Source of the DNA: Symsagittifera roscoffensis
Lineage: Eukaryota > Xenacoelomorpha > Acoela > Convolutidae
Reading direction: 5' to 3'
NCBI RefSeq assembly: GCF_963678635.1
Contig: NW_026970970.1
Span: forward strand, 27,501-55,000
DNA length: 27,500 bases
The first letter of the stretch is position 1. Every line of letters starts with the position of its first letter. The position numbers were made by a program, and so were the translations under genes. Shown piece by piece: positions 10,701 to 22,310 of this stretch. The notes under the pieces are model-generated. The model worked only from the letters and a program-made list of their open reading frames with translations, did not search any database and was not told the origin of the DNA.

Positions 10701-13700
10701 GCTCTAAAACGCTTGTTTGAGCTTGAAGGAGTGCTCGCACAGCTCACTTTCAATTTTAGCGAAGTTAGATATGCTTGATGGTCAGCTGCATGAAAAAGAT
10801 GGGAGCTGTGCGACCAGTGGTTCAAAAGTTATGACCCGAGCCGTAAACAAGCTCAAAATGAGGTCCAAAACTGACGAAGTTGCTTCAGTTGGCTTGAAAG
10901 TTAACAAAGCTTGCTCGTAGAGCTTCCGGGATAAGCCCATTCGCTTCCTCGTGAAAAATAGGTCTTAGAACCACCTTAGATGAGCTTGCGCGACCCTTGG
11001 TTGAGCTGCAGGAGCGACTGATCGAAGCGGAAGACCCCTATTTTGAGCTGAAAAATGGGGGTCTCAGGGCTCTAAAACGCTTGTTTGAGCTTGAAGGAGT
11101 GCTCGCACAGCTCACTTTCAATTTTAGCGAAGTTAGATATGCTTGATGGTCAGCTGCATGAAAAAGATGGGAGCTGTGCGACCAGTGGTTCAAAAGTTAT
11201 GACCCGAGCCGTAAACAAGCTCAAAATGAGGTCCAAAACTGACGAAGTTGCTTCAGTTGGCTTGAAAGTTAACAAAGCTTGCTCGTAGAGCTTCCGGGAT
11301 AGGCCCATTCGCTTCCTCGTGAAAAATAGGTCTTAGAACCACCTTAGATGAGCTTGCGCGACCCTTGGTTGAGCTGCAGGAGCGACTGATCGAAGCGGAA
11401 GACCCCTATTTTGAGCTGAAAAATGGGGGTCTCAGGGCTCTAAAACGCTTGTTTGAGCTTGAAGGAGTGCTCGCACAGCTCACTTTCAATTTTAGCGAAG
11501 TTAGATATGCTTGATGGTCAGCTGCATGAAAAAGATGGGAGCTGTGCGACCAGTGGTTCAAAAGTTATGACCCGAGCCGTAAACAAGCTCAAAATGAGGT
11601 CCAAAACTGACGAAGTTGCTTCAGTTGGCTTGAAAGTTAACAAAGCTTGCTCGTAGAGCTTCCGGGATAGGCCCATTCGCTTCCTCGTGAAAAATAGGTC
11701 TTAGAACCACCTTAGATGAGCTTGCGCGACCCTTGGTTGAGCTGCAGGAGCGACTGATCGAAGCGGAAGACCCCTATTTTGAGCTGAAAAATGGGGGTCT
11801 CAGGGCTCTAAAACGCTTGTTTGAGCTTGAAGGAGTGCTCGCACAGCTCACTTTCAATTTTAGCGAAGTTAGATATGCTTGATGGTCAGCTGCATGAAAA
11901 AGATGGGAGCTGTGCGACCAGTGGTTCAAAAGTTATGACCCGAGCCGTAAACAAGCTCAAAATGAGGTCCAAAACTGACGAAGTTGCTTCAGTTGGCTTG
12001 AAAGTTAACAAAGCTTGCTCGTAGAGCTTCCGGGATAAGCCCATTCGCTTCCTCGTGAAAAATAGGTCTTAGAACCACCTTAGATGAGCTTGCGCGACCC
12101 TTGGTTGAGCTGCAGGAGCGACTGATCGAAGCGGAAGACCCCTATTTTGAGCTGAAAAATGGGGGTCTCAGGGCTCTAAAACGCTTGTTTGAGCTTAAAG
12201 GAGTGCTCGCACAGCTCACTTTCAATTTTAGCGAAGTTAGATATGCTTGATGGTCAGCTGCATGAAAAAGATGGGAGCTGTGCGACCAGTGGTTCAAAAG
12301 TTATGACCCGAGCCGTAAACAAGCTCAAAATGAGGTCCAAAACTGACGAAGTTGCTTCAGTTGGCTTGAAAGTTAACAAAGCTTGCTCGTAGAGCTTCCG
12401 GGATAGGCCCATTCGCTTCCTCGTGAAAAATAGGTCTTAGAACCACCTTAGATGAGCTTGCGCGACCCTTGGTTGAGCTGCAGGAGCGACTGATCGAAGC
12501 GGAAGACCCCTATTTTGAGCTGAAAAATGGGGGTCTCAGGGCTCTAAAACGCTTGTTTGAGCTTGAAGGAGTGCTCGCACAGCTCACTTTCAATTTTAGC
12601 GAAGTTAGATATGCTTGATGGTCAGCTGCATGAAAAAGATGGGAGCTGTGCGACCAGTGGTTCAAAAGTTATGACCCGAGCCGTAAACAAGCTCAAAATG
12701 AGGTCCAAAACTGACGAAGTTGCTTCAGTTGGCTTGAAAGTTAACAAAGCTTGCTCGTAGAGCTTCCGGGATAAGCCCATTCGCTTCCTCGTGAAAAATA
12801 GGTCTTAGAACCACCTTAGATGAGCTTGCGCGACCCTTGGTTGAGCTGCAGGAGCGACTGATCGAAGCGGAAGACCCCTATTTTGAGCTGAAAAATGGGG
12901 GTCTCAGGGCTCTAAAACGCTTGTTTGAGCTTGAAGGAGTGCTCGCACAGCTCACTTTCAATTTTAGCGAAGTTAGATATGCTTGATGGTCAGTTGCATG
13001 AAAAAGATGGGAGCTGTGCGACCAGTGGTTCAAAAGTTATGACCCGAGCCGTAAACAAGCTCAAAATGAGGTCCAAAACTGACGAAGTTGCTTCAGTTGG
13101 CTTGAAAGTTAACAAAGCTTGCTCGTAGAGCTTCCGGGATAGGCCCATTCGCTTCCTCGTGAAAAATAGGTCTTAGAACCACCTTAGATGAGCTTGCGCG
13201 ACCCTTGGTTGAGCTGCAGGAGCGACTGATCGAAGCGGAAGACCCCTATTTTGAGCTGAAAAATGGGGGTCTCAGGGCTCTAAAACGCTTGTTTGAGCTT
13301 GAAGGAGTGCTCGCACAGCTCACTTTCAATTTTAGCGAAGTTAGATATGCTTGATGGTCAGCTGCATGAAAAAGATGGGAGCTGTGCGACCAGTGGTTCA
13401 AAAGTTATGACCCGAGCCGTAAACAAGCTCAAAATGAGGTCCAAAACTGACGAAGTTGCTTCAGTTGGCTTGAAAGTTAACAAAGCTTGCTCGTAGAGCT
13501 TCCGGGATAGGCCCATTCGCTTCCTCGTGAAAAATAGGTCTTAGAACCACCTTAGATGAGCTTGCGCGACCCTTGGTTGAGCTGCAGGAGCGACTGATCG
13601 AAGCGGAAGACCCCTATTTTGAGCTGAAAAATGGGGGTCTCAGGGCTCTAAAACGCTTGTTTGAGCTTGAAGGAGTGCTCGCACAGCTCACTTTCAATTT

Positions 13701-16700
13701 TAGCGAAGTTAGATATGCTTGATGGTCAGCTGCATGAAAAAGATGGGAGCTGTGCGACCAGTGGTTCAAAAGTTATGACCCGAGCCGTAAACAAGCTCAA
13801 AATGAGGTCCAAAACTGACGAAGTTGCTTCAGTTGGCTTGAAAGTTAACAAAGCTTGCTCGTAGAGCTTCCGGGATAGGCCCATTCGCTTCCTCGTGAAA
13901 AATAGGTCTTAGAACCACCTTAGATGAGCTTGCGCGACCCTTGGTTGAGCTGCAGGAGCGACTGATCGAAGCGGAAGACCCCTATTTTGAGCTGAAAAAT
14001 GGGGGTCTCAGGGCTCTAAAACGCTTGTTTGAGCTTGAAGGAGTGCTCGCACAGCTCACTTTCAATTTTAGCGAAGTTAGATATGCTTGATGGTCAGCTG
14101 CATGAAAAAGATGGGAGCTGTGCGACCAGTGGTTCAAAAGTTATGACCCGAGCCGTAAACAAGCTCAAAATGAGGTCCAAAACTGACGAAGTTGCTTCAG
14201 TTGGCTTGAAAGTTAACAAAGCTTGCTCGTAGAGCTTCCGGGATAAGCCCATTCGCTTCCTCGTGAAAAATAGGTCTTAGAACCACCTTAGATGAGCTTG
14301 CGCGACCCTTGGTTGAGCTGCAGGAGCGACTGATCGAAGCGGAAGACCCCTATTTTGAGCTGAAAAATGGGGGTCTCAGGGCTCTAAAACGCTTGTTTGA
14401 GCTTGAAGGAGTGCTCGCACAGCTCACTTTCAATTTTAGCGAAGTTAGATATGCTTGATGGTCAGCTGCATGAAAAAGATGGGAGCTGTGCGACCAGTGG
14501 TTCAAAAGTTATGACCCGAGCCGTAAACAAGCTCAAAATGAGGTCCAAAACTGACGAAGTTGCTTCAGTTGGCTTGAAAGTTAACAAAGCTTGCTCGTAG
14601 AGCTTCCGGGATAAGCCCATTCGCTTCCTCGTGAAAAATAGGTCTTAGAACCACCTTAGATGAGCTTGCGCGACCCTTGGTTGAGCTGCAGGAGCGACTG
14701 ATCGAAGCGGAAGACCCCTATTTTGAGCTGAAAAATGGGGGTCTCAGGGCTCTAAAACGCTTGTTTGAGCTTGAAGGAGTGCTCGCACAGCTCACTTTCA
14801 ATTTTAGCGAAGTTAGATATGCTTGATGGTCAGCTGCATGAAAAAGATGGGAGCTGTGCGACCAGTGGTTCAAAAGTTATGACCCGAGCCGTAAACAAGC
14901 TCAAAATGAGGTCCAAAACTGACGAAGTTGCTTCAGTTGGCTTGAAAGTTAACAAAGCTTGCTCGTAGAGCTTCCGGGATAGGCCCATTCGCTTCCTCGT
15001 GAAAAATAGGTCTTAGAACCACCTTAGATGAGCTTGCGCGACCCTTGGTTGAGCTGCAGGAGCGACTGATCGAAGCGGAAGACCCCTATTTTGAGCTGAA
15101 AAATGGGGGTCTCAGGGCTCTAAAACGCTTGTTTGAGCTTGAAGGAGTGCTCGCACAGCTCACTTTCAATTTTAGCGAAGTTAGATATGCTTTATGGTCA
15201 GCTGCATGAAAAAGATGGGAGCTGTGCGACCAGTGGTTCAAAAGTTATGACCCGAGCCGTAAACAAGCTCAAAATGAGGTCCAAAACTGACGAAGTTGCT
15301 TCAGTTGGCTTGAAAGTTAACAAAGCTTGCTCGTAGAGCTTCCGGGATAGGCCCATTCGCTTCCTCGTGAAAAATAGGTCTTAGAACCACCTTAGATGAG
15401 CTTGCGCGACCCTTGGTTGAGCTGCAGGAGCGACTGATCGAAGCGGAAGACCCCTATTTTGAGCTGAAAAATGGGGGTCTCAGGGCTCTAAAACGCTTGT
15501 TTGAGCTTGAAGGAGTGCTCGCACAGCTCACTTTCAATTTTAGCGAAGTTAGATATGCTTTATGGTCAGCTGCATGAAAAAGATGGGAGCTGTGCGACCA
15601 GTGGTTCAAAAGTTATGACCCGAGCCGTAAACAAGCTCAAAATGAGGTCCAAAACTGACGAAGTTGCTTCAGTTGGCTTGAAAGTTAACAAAGCTTGCTC
15701 GTAGAGCTTCCGGGATAGGCCCATTCGCTTCCTCGTGAAAAATAGGTCTTAGAACCACCTTAGATGAGCTTGCGCGACCCTTGGTTGAGCTGCAGGAGCG
15801 ACTGATCGAAGCGGAAGACCCCTATTTTGAGCTGAAAAATGGGGGTCTCAGGGCTCTAAAACGCTTGTTTGAGCTTGAAGGAGTGCTCGCACAGCTCACT
15901 TTCAATTTTAGCGAAGTTAGATATGCTTGATGGTCAGCTGCATGAAAAAGATGGGAGCTGTGCGACCAGTGGTTCAAAAGTTATGACCCGAGCCGTAAAC
16001 AAGCTCAAAATGAGGTCCAAAACTGACGAAGTTGCTTCAGTTGGCTTGAAAGTTAACAAAGCTTGCTCGTAGAGCTTCCGGGATAGGCCCATTCGCTTCC
16101 TCGTGAAAAATAGGTCTTAGAACCACCTTAGATGAGCTTGCGCGACCCTTGGTTGAGCTGCAGGAGCGACTGATCGAAGCGGAAGACCCCTATTTTGAGC
16201 TGAAAAATGGGGGTCTCAGGGCTCTAAAACGCTTGTTTGAGCTTGAAGGAGTGCTCGCACAGCTCACTTTCAATTTTAGCGAAGTTAGATATGCTTGATG
16301 GTCAGCTGCATGAAAAAGATGGGAGCTGTGCGACCAGTGGTTCAAAAGTTATGACCCGAGCCGTAAACAAGCTCAAAATGAGGTCCAAAACTGACGAAGT
16401 TGCTTCAGTTGGCTTGAAAGTTAACAAAGCTTGCTCGTAGAGCTTCCGGGATAGGCCCATTCGCTTCCTCGTGAAAAATAGGTCTTAGAACCACCTTAGA
16501 TGAGCTTGCGCGACCCTTGGTTGAGCTGCAGGAGCGACTGATCGAAGCGGAAGACCCCTATTTTGAGCTGAAAAATGGGGGTCTCAGGGCTCTAAAACGC
16601 TTGTTTGAGCTTGAAGGAGTGCTCGCACAGCTCACTTTCAATTTTAGCGAAGTTAGATATGCTTGATGGTCAGCTGCATGAAAAAGATGGGAGCTGTGCG

Positions 16701-19312
16701 ACCAGTGGTTCAAAAGTTATGACCCGAGCCGTAAACAAGCTCAAAATGAGGTCCAAAACTGACGAAGTTGCTTCAGTTGGCTTGAAAGTTAACAAAGCTT
16801 GCTCGTAGAGCTTCCGGGATAAGCCCATTCGCTTCCTCGTGAAAAATAGGTCTTAGAACCACCTTAGATGAGCTTGCGCGACCCTTGGTTGAGCTGCAGG
16901 AGCGACTGATCGAAGCGGAAGACCCCTATTTTGAGCTGAAAAATGGGGGTCTCAGGGCTCTAAAACGCTTGTTTGAGCTTGAAGGAGTGCTCGCACAGCT
17001 CACTTTCAATTTTAGCGAAGTTAGATATGCTTGATGGTCAGCTGCATGAAAAAGATGGGAGCTGTGCGACCAGTGGTTCAAAAGTTATGACCCGAGCCGT
17101 AAACAAGCTCAAAATGAGGTCCAAAACTGACGAAGTTGCTTCAGTTGGCTTGAAAGTTAACAAAGCTTGCTCGTAGAGCTTCCGGGATAAGCCCATTCGC
17201 TTCCTCGTGAAAAATAGGTCTTAGAACCACCTTAGATGAGCTTGCGCGACCCTTGGTTGAGCTGCAGGAGCGACTGATCGAAGCGGAAGACCCCTATTTT
17301 GAGCTGAAAAATGGGGGTCTCAGGGCTCTAAAACGCTTGTTTGAGCTTGAAGGAGTGCTCGCACAGCTCACTTTCAATTTTAGCGAAGTTAGATATGCTT
17401 GATGGTCAGCTGCATGAAAAAGATGGGAGCTGTGCGACCAGTGGTTCAAAAGTTATGACCCGAGCCGTAAACAAGCTCAAAATGAGGTCCAAAACTGACG
17501 AAGTTGCTTCAGTTGGCTTGAAAGTTAACAAAGCTTGCTCGTAGAGCTTCCGGGATAGGCCCATTCGCTTCCTCGTGAAAAATAGGTCTTAGAACCACCT
17601 TAGATGAGCTTGCGCGACCCTTGGTTGAGCTGCAGGAGCGACTGATCGAAGCGGAAGACCCCTATTTTGAGCTGAAAAATGGGGGTCTCAGGGCTCTAAA
17701 ACGCTTGTTTGAGCTTGAAGGAGTGCTCGCACAGCTCACTTTCAATTTTAGCGAAGTTAGATATGCTTTATGGTCAGCTGCATGAAAAAGATGGGAGCTG
17801 TGCGACCAGTGGTTCAAAAGTTATGACCCGAGCCGTAAACAAGCTCAAAATGAGGTCCAAAACTGACGAAGTTGCTTCAGTTGGCTTGAAAGTTAACAAA
17901 GCTTGCTCGTAGAGCTTCCGGGATAGGCCCATTCGCTTCCTCGTGAAAAATAGGTCTTAGAACCACCTTAGATGAGCTTGCGCGACCCTTGGTTGAGCTG
18001 CAGGAGCGACTGATCGAAGCGGAAGACCCCTATTTTGAGCTGAAAAATGGGGGTCTCAGGGCTCTAAAACGCTTGTTTGAGCTTGAAGGAGTGCTCGCAC
18101 AGCTCACTTTCAATTTTAGCGAAGTTAGATATGCTTTATGGTCAGCTGCATGAAAAAGATGGGAGCTGTGCGACCAGTGGTTCAAAAGTTATGACCCGAG
18201 CCGTAAACAAGCTCAAAATGAGGTCCAAAACTGACGAAGTTGCTTCAGTTGGCTTGAAAGTTAACAAAGCTTGCTCGTAGAGCTTCCGGGATAGGCCCAT
18301 TCGCTTCCTCGTGAAAAATAGGTCTTAGAACCACCTTAGATGAGCTTGCGCGACCCTTGGTTGAGCTGCAGGAGCGACTGATCGAAGCGGAAGACCCCTA
18401 TTTTGAGCTGAAAAATGGGGGTCTCAGGGCTCTAAAACGCTTGTTTGAGCTTGAAGGAGTGCTCGCACAGCTCACTTTCAATTTTAGCGAAGTTAGATAT
18501 GCTTGATGGTCAGCTGCATGAAAAAGATGGGAGCTGTGCGACCAGTGGTTCAAAAGTTATGACCCGAGCCGTAAACAAGCTCAAAATGAGGTCCAAAACT
18601 GACGAAGTTGCTTCAGTTGGCTTGAAAGTTAACAAAGCTTGCTCGTAGAGCTTCCGGGATAGGCCCATTCGCTTCCTCGTGAAAAATAGGTCTTAGAACC
18701 ACCTTAGATGAGCTTGCGCGACCCTTGGTTGAGCTGCAGGAGCGACTGATCGAAGCGGAAGACCCCTATTTTGAGCTGAAAAATGGGGGTCTCAGGGCTC
18801 TAAAACGCTTGTTTGAGCTTGAAGGAGTGCTCGCACAGCTCACTTTCAATTTTAGCGAAGTTAGATATGCTTGATGGTCAGCTGCATGAAAAAGATGGGA
18901 GCTGTGCGACCAGTGGTTCAAAAGTTATGACCCGAGCCGTAAACAAGCTCAAAATGAGGTCCAAAACTGACGAAGTTGCTTCAGTTGGCTTGAAAGTTAA
19001 CAAAGCTTGCTCGTAGAGCTTCCGGGATAGGCCCATTCGCTTCCTCGTGAAAAATAGGTCTTAGAACCACCTTAGATGAGCTTGCGCGACCCTTGGTTGA
19101 GCTGCAGGAGCGACTGATCGAAGCGGAAGACCCCTATTTTGAGCTGAAAAATGGGGGTCTCAGGGCTCTAAAACGCTTGTTTGAGCTTGAAGGAGTGCTC
19201 GCACAGCTCACTTTCAATTTTAGCGAAGTTAGATATGCTTGATGGTCAGCTGCATGAAAAAGATGGGAGCTGTGCGACCAGTGGTTCAAAAGTTATGACC
19301 CGAGCCGTAAAC
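1763..19312. repeat. IGS satellite array, 368-bp unit, about 47.7 copies
   Basis: TCTTAGAACC recurs every 368 bp from 1763. The last copy breaks off after CCGTAAAC at 19312. Units are almost identical. I see only these variants: G/A in GATA(G/A)GCCC (2102 plus multiples of 368); G-to-T at 15193, 15561, 17769 and 18137; G-to-A at 5205 and 12197; C-to-T at 12994; T-to-C at 7865. Each unit looks like an old dimer: GAGCTTGCGCGACC and GAGCTGTGCGACC are 189 bp apart, and other paired segments are about 171 bp apart. A 67-codon open frame in every unit is a by-product of homogenised sequence; it has no family resemblance. The likely role is spacer satellite, possibly with enhancer or fork-barrier function as in other rDNA, but nothing here shows that. 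Exact copy number depends on the assembly. Confidence 0.98.
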
Positions 19313-19530
19313 TCTGTAATTCGATTTTTCAGCTCGAAATTGCAGAAAAACAGCTGTTTAGGCATGAAGGAGTGCTCGCACAGCTAACTTTCAATTTTAG
19401 CGTAGAGAGCTCTGTGTGAGGGCTAGTTGGTGTAGAAAGCTCAGTCCAATCGGACCAGTGGTGTAAAAGTTATAGCGCTTTGGCTGAACTGCAATTTTGA
19501 GCTCAAAAAGTGACGAAGTTTAGAAGAATG
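19313..19530. repeat. Decayed 368-bp satellite copy at the array's right edge
   Basis: After the array break, GAAGGAGTGCTCGCACAGCT (about 19364-19383) and CTTTCAATTTTAGCG match the unit with single changes. GGACCAGTGGTGTAAAAGTTAT (19454-19475 by position) and a CTCAAAAAGTGACGAAG segment match the later half of the unit with more changes. Spacing between the matched blocks differs from the unit. This is a diverged, non-homogenised edge copy, as usually seen at satellite borders. Confidence 0.8.
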
Positions 19531-19830
19531 AAATTTCGGGCAACAAAAAATTGTTCAATTTTAATATAATTATAACCGCTGGAAAGCCCTTGAGCATAGC
19601 TTTCTAATGGTATATTACAATTTTTTTTACTAAAATTAGTTTAGGTTCCAGCTCGAGTTAAAAATTGACTTTTGCTATTTTTTCAAAAAAAAAAAAAAAT
19701 TTCACTTCAGTCTCTTGCATTTTTGGTCAACAAAAAATTGTGCGATTCACTTCGGGTAAAAAGCGTTGGAAAGTACATAGGCAGGGCTTTCCGGGCGTGT
19801 TTTCAAAAGTTATTTTGAGCAAAAATTGAG
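19531..19830. repeat. Strongly decayed half-unit repeats, AT-rich
   Basis: CAACAAAAAATTG occurs at 19541 and 19728, 187 bp apart, each followed about 35 bp later by a GCTGGAAAG/GTTGGAAAG block. The spacing is close to half of 368. At 19804-19820 a CAAAAGTTATTTTGAGC segment echoes the satellite's CAAAAGTTATGACCCGAGC. A 15-A run lies at 19685-19699. No gene is seen. Confidence 0.5.
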
Positions 19831-20041
19831 CAAATGGTGAGCATTCGAAAAAAAAAAAATTTTCCCCAGAAATACTCATTTAGGAGATTTCTGTGTATTA
19901 TAGGGGGAGGGTAGTAGCGAGAATTTTCAAAAAAATTTTGAAAAATTTCAAAATTTTTGAAAATTTTTTTTTTACTTCCTAACCTCAAAAGCGTATCAGA
20001 AAGGCGTAATTTGATGAGACTTGACCACTGGTAAAGTATCA
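19831..20041. other. AT-rich palindrome block upstream of the pre-rRNA
   Basis: The core at 19922-19970 consists of overlapping inverted repeats built from AATTTTCAAAA and TTTTGAAAA, for example AAAATTTCAAAA facing TTTTTGAAAATTTT. Such DNA melts easily and can form cruciforms; roles in promoter opening, replication origin or transcription termination are possible but not shown. A 79-codon reverse frame here is low-complexity (FF/NF-rich) and is not accepted as a gene. Confidence 0.5.
19866..19886 (+). promoter_or_regulatory. Duplicated array-flanking motif, right copy (candidate promoter element)
   Basis: This contains AATACTCATTTAGGAG, the same 16 bases as at 1699-1714. It lies about 1.25 kb upstream of the SSU, immediately before an AT-palindrome block, a plausible place for polymerase I promoter elements of the main transcript. 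The start site itself cannot be identified. Confidence 0.3.
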
Positions 20042-20293
20042 TCGCTCGATTTCGCCTCAGTAAGGAGAACCATCCAAGGTTCGAAAAGAACGAAGGTCAG
20101 ATAGTTTATAACTAGAAAGCAGAACCAAAACTGCCTTAAAGGCTTTGTGTAGTTGAGCAAAGTCTCTTCTCGAGAAGGCTAAGAAAAGCTTGAAAGTGAA
20201 GCAATCAGTCGTTGAGCTGTTTGTGAAAAGAAGGATTGGCTTTAGCTAAGGTGCTTCTAAGTACTGCGCATAACTATGAACCGGTGTAAACCA
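20042..20293 (+). other. Probable promoter / 5' external transcribed spacer, unique part
   Basis: This is non-repetitive sequence between the AT block and the ETS repeats. It has more balanced base composition than the preceding 500 bp. A perfect palindrome CTTCTCGAGAAG lies at 20166-20177. No open frame or RNA gene is recognised. Its placement just before the structured repeats and SSU suggests the transcribed spacer begins in or near it. Confidence 0.45.
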
Positions 20294-21007
20294 AATCATG
20301 CTTGGTGGCTCTTGCATGAGACTGGACTTGGTGCCCCAGTCAAAGTAGCTTGCTTATAGGTATGGTTGGATATGGTTAGCCGTATCAGCACCAGAGGTGC
20401 AACAACCGTGCTGTTTAACTAAGTGAGCTGTCGAGTTGAAGTCGTCTTGGTCTCAAAGAAACGTGCTTGGTGGCGCTTGCATAAGCCTGGACTTGGTGCC
20501 CCAGGAAAGACTTACTTATAGGTGTAGTTGGATATGGTTTACCGTATCAGTACCAATGGTGCACAACTATGCTGTTTAACTGAGTTAGTCAGAGGACGGC
20601 GTTTCCTAAGTCCTCTAGAGTCCAAGATTGCTTTAGCTCGTGAAGGTTCTAATCATGCTTGATGGCTCTTGCATGAGACTGAACTTGGTGCCCCAGTCAA
20701 AGTAGCTTGCTTATAGGTATGGTTGGATATGGTTAGCCGTATCAGCACCAGAGGTGCAACAACCGTGCTGTTTAACTAAGTGAGCTGTCGAGATGAAGTC
20801 GTCTTGGTCTCAAAGAAACGTGCTTGGTGGCGCTTGCATAAGCCTGGACTTGGTGCCCCAGGAAAGACTTACTTATAGGTGTAGTTGGATATGGTTTACC
20901 GTATCAGTACCAATGGTGCACAACTATGCTGTTTAACTGAGTTAGTCAGAGGACGGCCTTTCCTAAGTCCTCTAGAGTCCAAGACTTCTTTAGCTCGTGA
21001 AGGTTTA
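20294..21007 (+). repeat. 5' ETS tandem repeat, 357 bp x 2, each a dimer
   Basis: AATCATGCTTG starts at 20294 and 20651; the 357-bp copies differ at a handful of sites. Each copy contains two related subunits beginning with (C)A/GTGCTTGGTGGC about 164 bp apart. Each subunit holds hairpins: ACTGG/CCAGT (20321-20340) or CCTGG/CCAGG in the second subunit; GATATGG/CCGTATC (20369-20375 / 20380-20386); and GCACC/GGTGC (20388-20392 / 20396-20400), GTACC/GGTGC in the second. The tail has AGAGGAC/GTCCTCT (20591-20597 / 20610-20616, again 357 bp later). Substitutions keep the pairing, which suggests the precursor RNA folds here. The first hairpin is related to the dispersed element of ITS1 and the IGS. 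Confidence 0.9.
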
Positions 21008-21124
21008 AAATGCTGATAGTAGTAGTTTGTGCGTGGGAAAGGTTGACCTTAGTGTGCCTTTCTGGAAAGGTAGCAGCTTGCAAATCAGGGTTCGGTTTGA
21101 AAAAGCTAGCTTCCGAAGTACTTT
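21008..21124 (+). other. 3' part of the 5' ETS
   Basis: This is unique sequence from the end of the second 357-bp repeat to the SSU 5' end. It is expected to be removed during SSU maturation. A reverse-strand 64-codon frame overlaps this and the SSU start and is rejected as a gene. Confidence 0.6.
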
Positions 21125-22264
21125 AAACTGATTGATCCTGTCAGTTGCCATATGCTTGTCTGAAAGACTAAGCCATGCATGTGTAAGTGAAACTTGCAAA
21201 AGTGAAACCGCGAATGGCTCATTAAATCAGTTACTATCTAAAAGTTGAGTTACCTGTCAGATGAATAACTGCGGTAACCCTGCAGCTAATGCATGCAGAT
21301 TGCGTGACTCCGGTCGCGAACTTTTACAAGAATTCACCGAGCGACCTGCTAAGTACGGGCGCATACCGGATGAATCCAAAGTAACTGAAAGATCCCAGAT
21401 GGCTTAGGCCGGGGGACGCAGCTTCCGAATTTCTGAGCTATCAACCTATGATGGTAGTGTAACGGACTACCATGGTTGTGACGGCTAACGGGGAATCAGG
21501 GTTCGATTCCGGAGAGGGAGCCTTAGAAACGGCTACCACATCCAAGGAAGGCAGCAGGCACGCAAATTACCCACTCTCCGCACGAGGAGGTAGTGACGAG
21601 AAATAATGATATGAGCCTTAATGGTTTGTAATCAGAATGGAAAGGATGCAAAAGCTCCTTTGATGATCGAGTAGAGGGCAAGTCTGGTGCCAGCAGCCGC
21701 GGTAATACCAGCCTCTACAAGCGTATGCAAAAGTTGCTGCGTTTAAAAAGCTCATAGTTGGATCTGTTTGAGTATAACGGTAACATGGTGGTTAGTTAAC
21801 GCTTTCCACTCGTTACGCTCATCCTTCGCATCGAAGAAATACCTTGCACTTAAATGTGACGAGGTGTGGAAACGGTGTTTTCACTTTGAGAAAATTAGAG
21901 TGTTCAAAGCATCCTTTGGGATTGAATAATCAAGCATGGAATAATGGAGAATGACCCGCGTTTTACTGATGCCGGTGGCTAAAGTGCGGTAATGATTGAA
22001 AGGAACAGCCGGGGGCATTTGTATTGCTACGTTAGAGGTGAAATTCTTGGATCGTGGCAAGACAAACTACTGCGAAAGCATTTGCCAAGAATGTTTTCAT
22101 TAATCAAGAACGAAAGTTAGAGTATTGAAGAGGATTAGATACCCTCGTAATTCTAACCATAAACTATACCAACTTACGATTTGTCAAAGTCTCTTCTGAC
22201 TTGGCAAGAAATTAACCGGGAAACCAAAGTTTATTGGTTCCGGGGGAAGTATGGTTGCAAAATC

Positions 22265-22310
<46 letters not shown>

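Noticed and set aside
1885-19387. A 67-codon open frame repeated in every 368-bp unit
   Set aside because: It exists because the satellite sequence is homogenised; it has no recognisable domain, no promoter or start context of its own, is under half of a unit, and lies in ribosomal spacer. Conservation among copies equals that of the non-open part of the unit.
1-19830. rDNA-targeting retrotransposon or DNA transposon in the spacer
   Set aside because: No reverse transcriptase, endonuclease or transposase frame, and no terminal repeats or target-site duplications; the spacer is simple tandem satellite.
19803-20042. 79-codon reverse frame
   Set aside because: Low-complexity F/N/K-rich translation of an AT-palindrome block; no family resemblance.
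21005-21199. 64-codon reverse frame
   Set aside because: Overlaps the 5' ETS and the conserved 5' end of SSU rRNA on the opposite strand.
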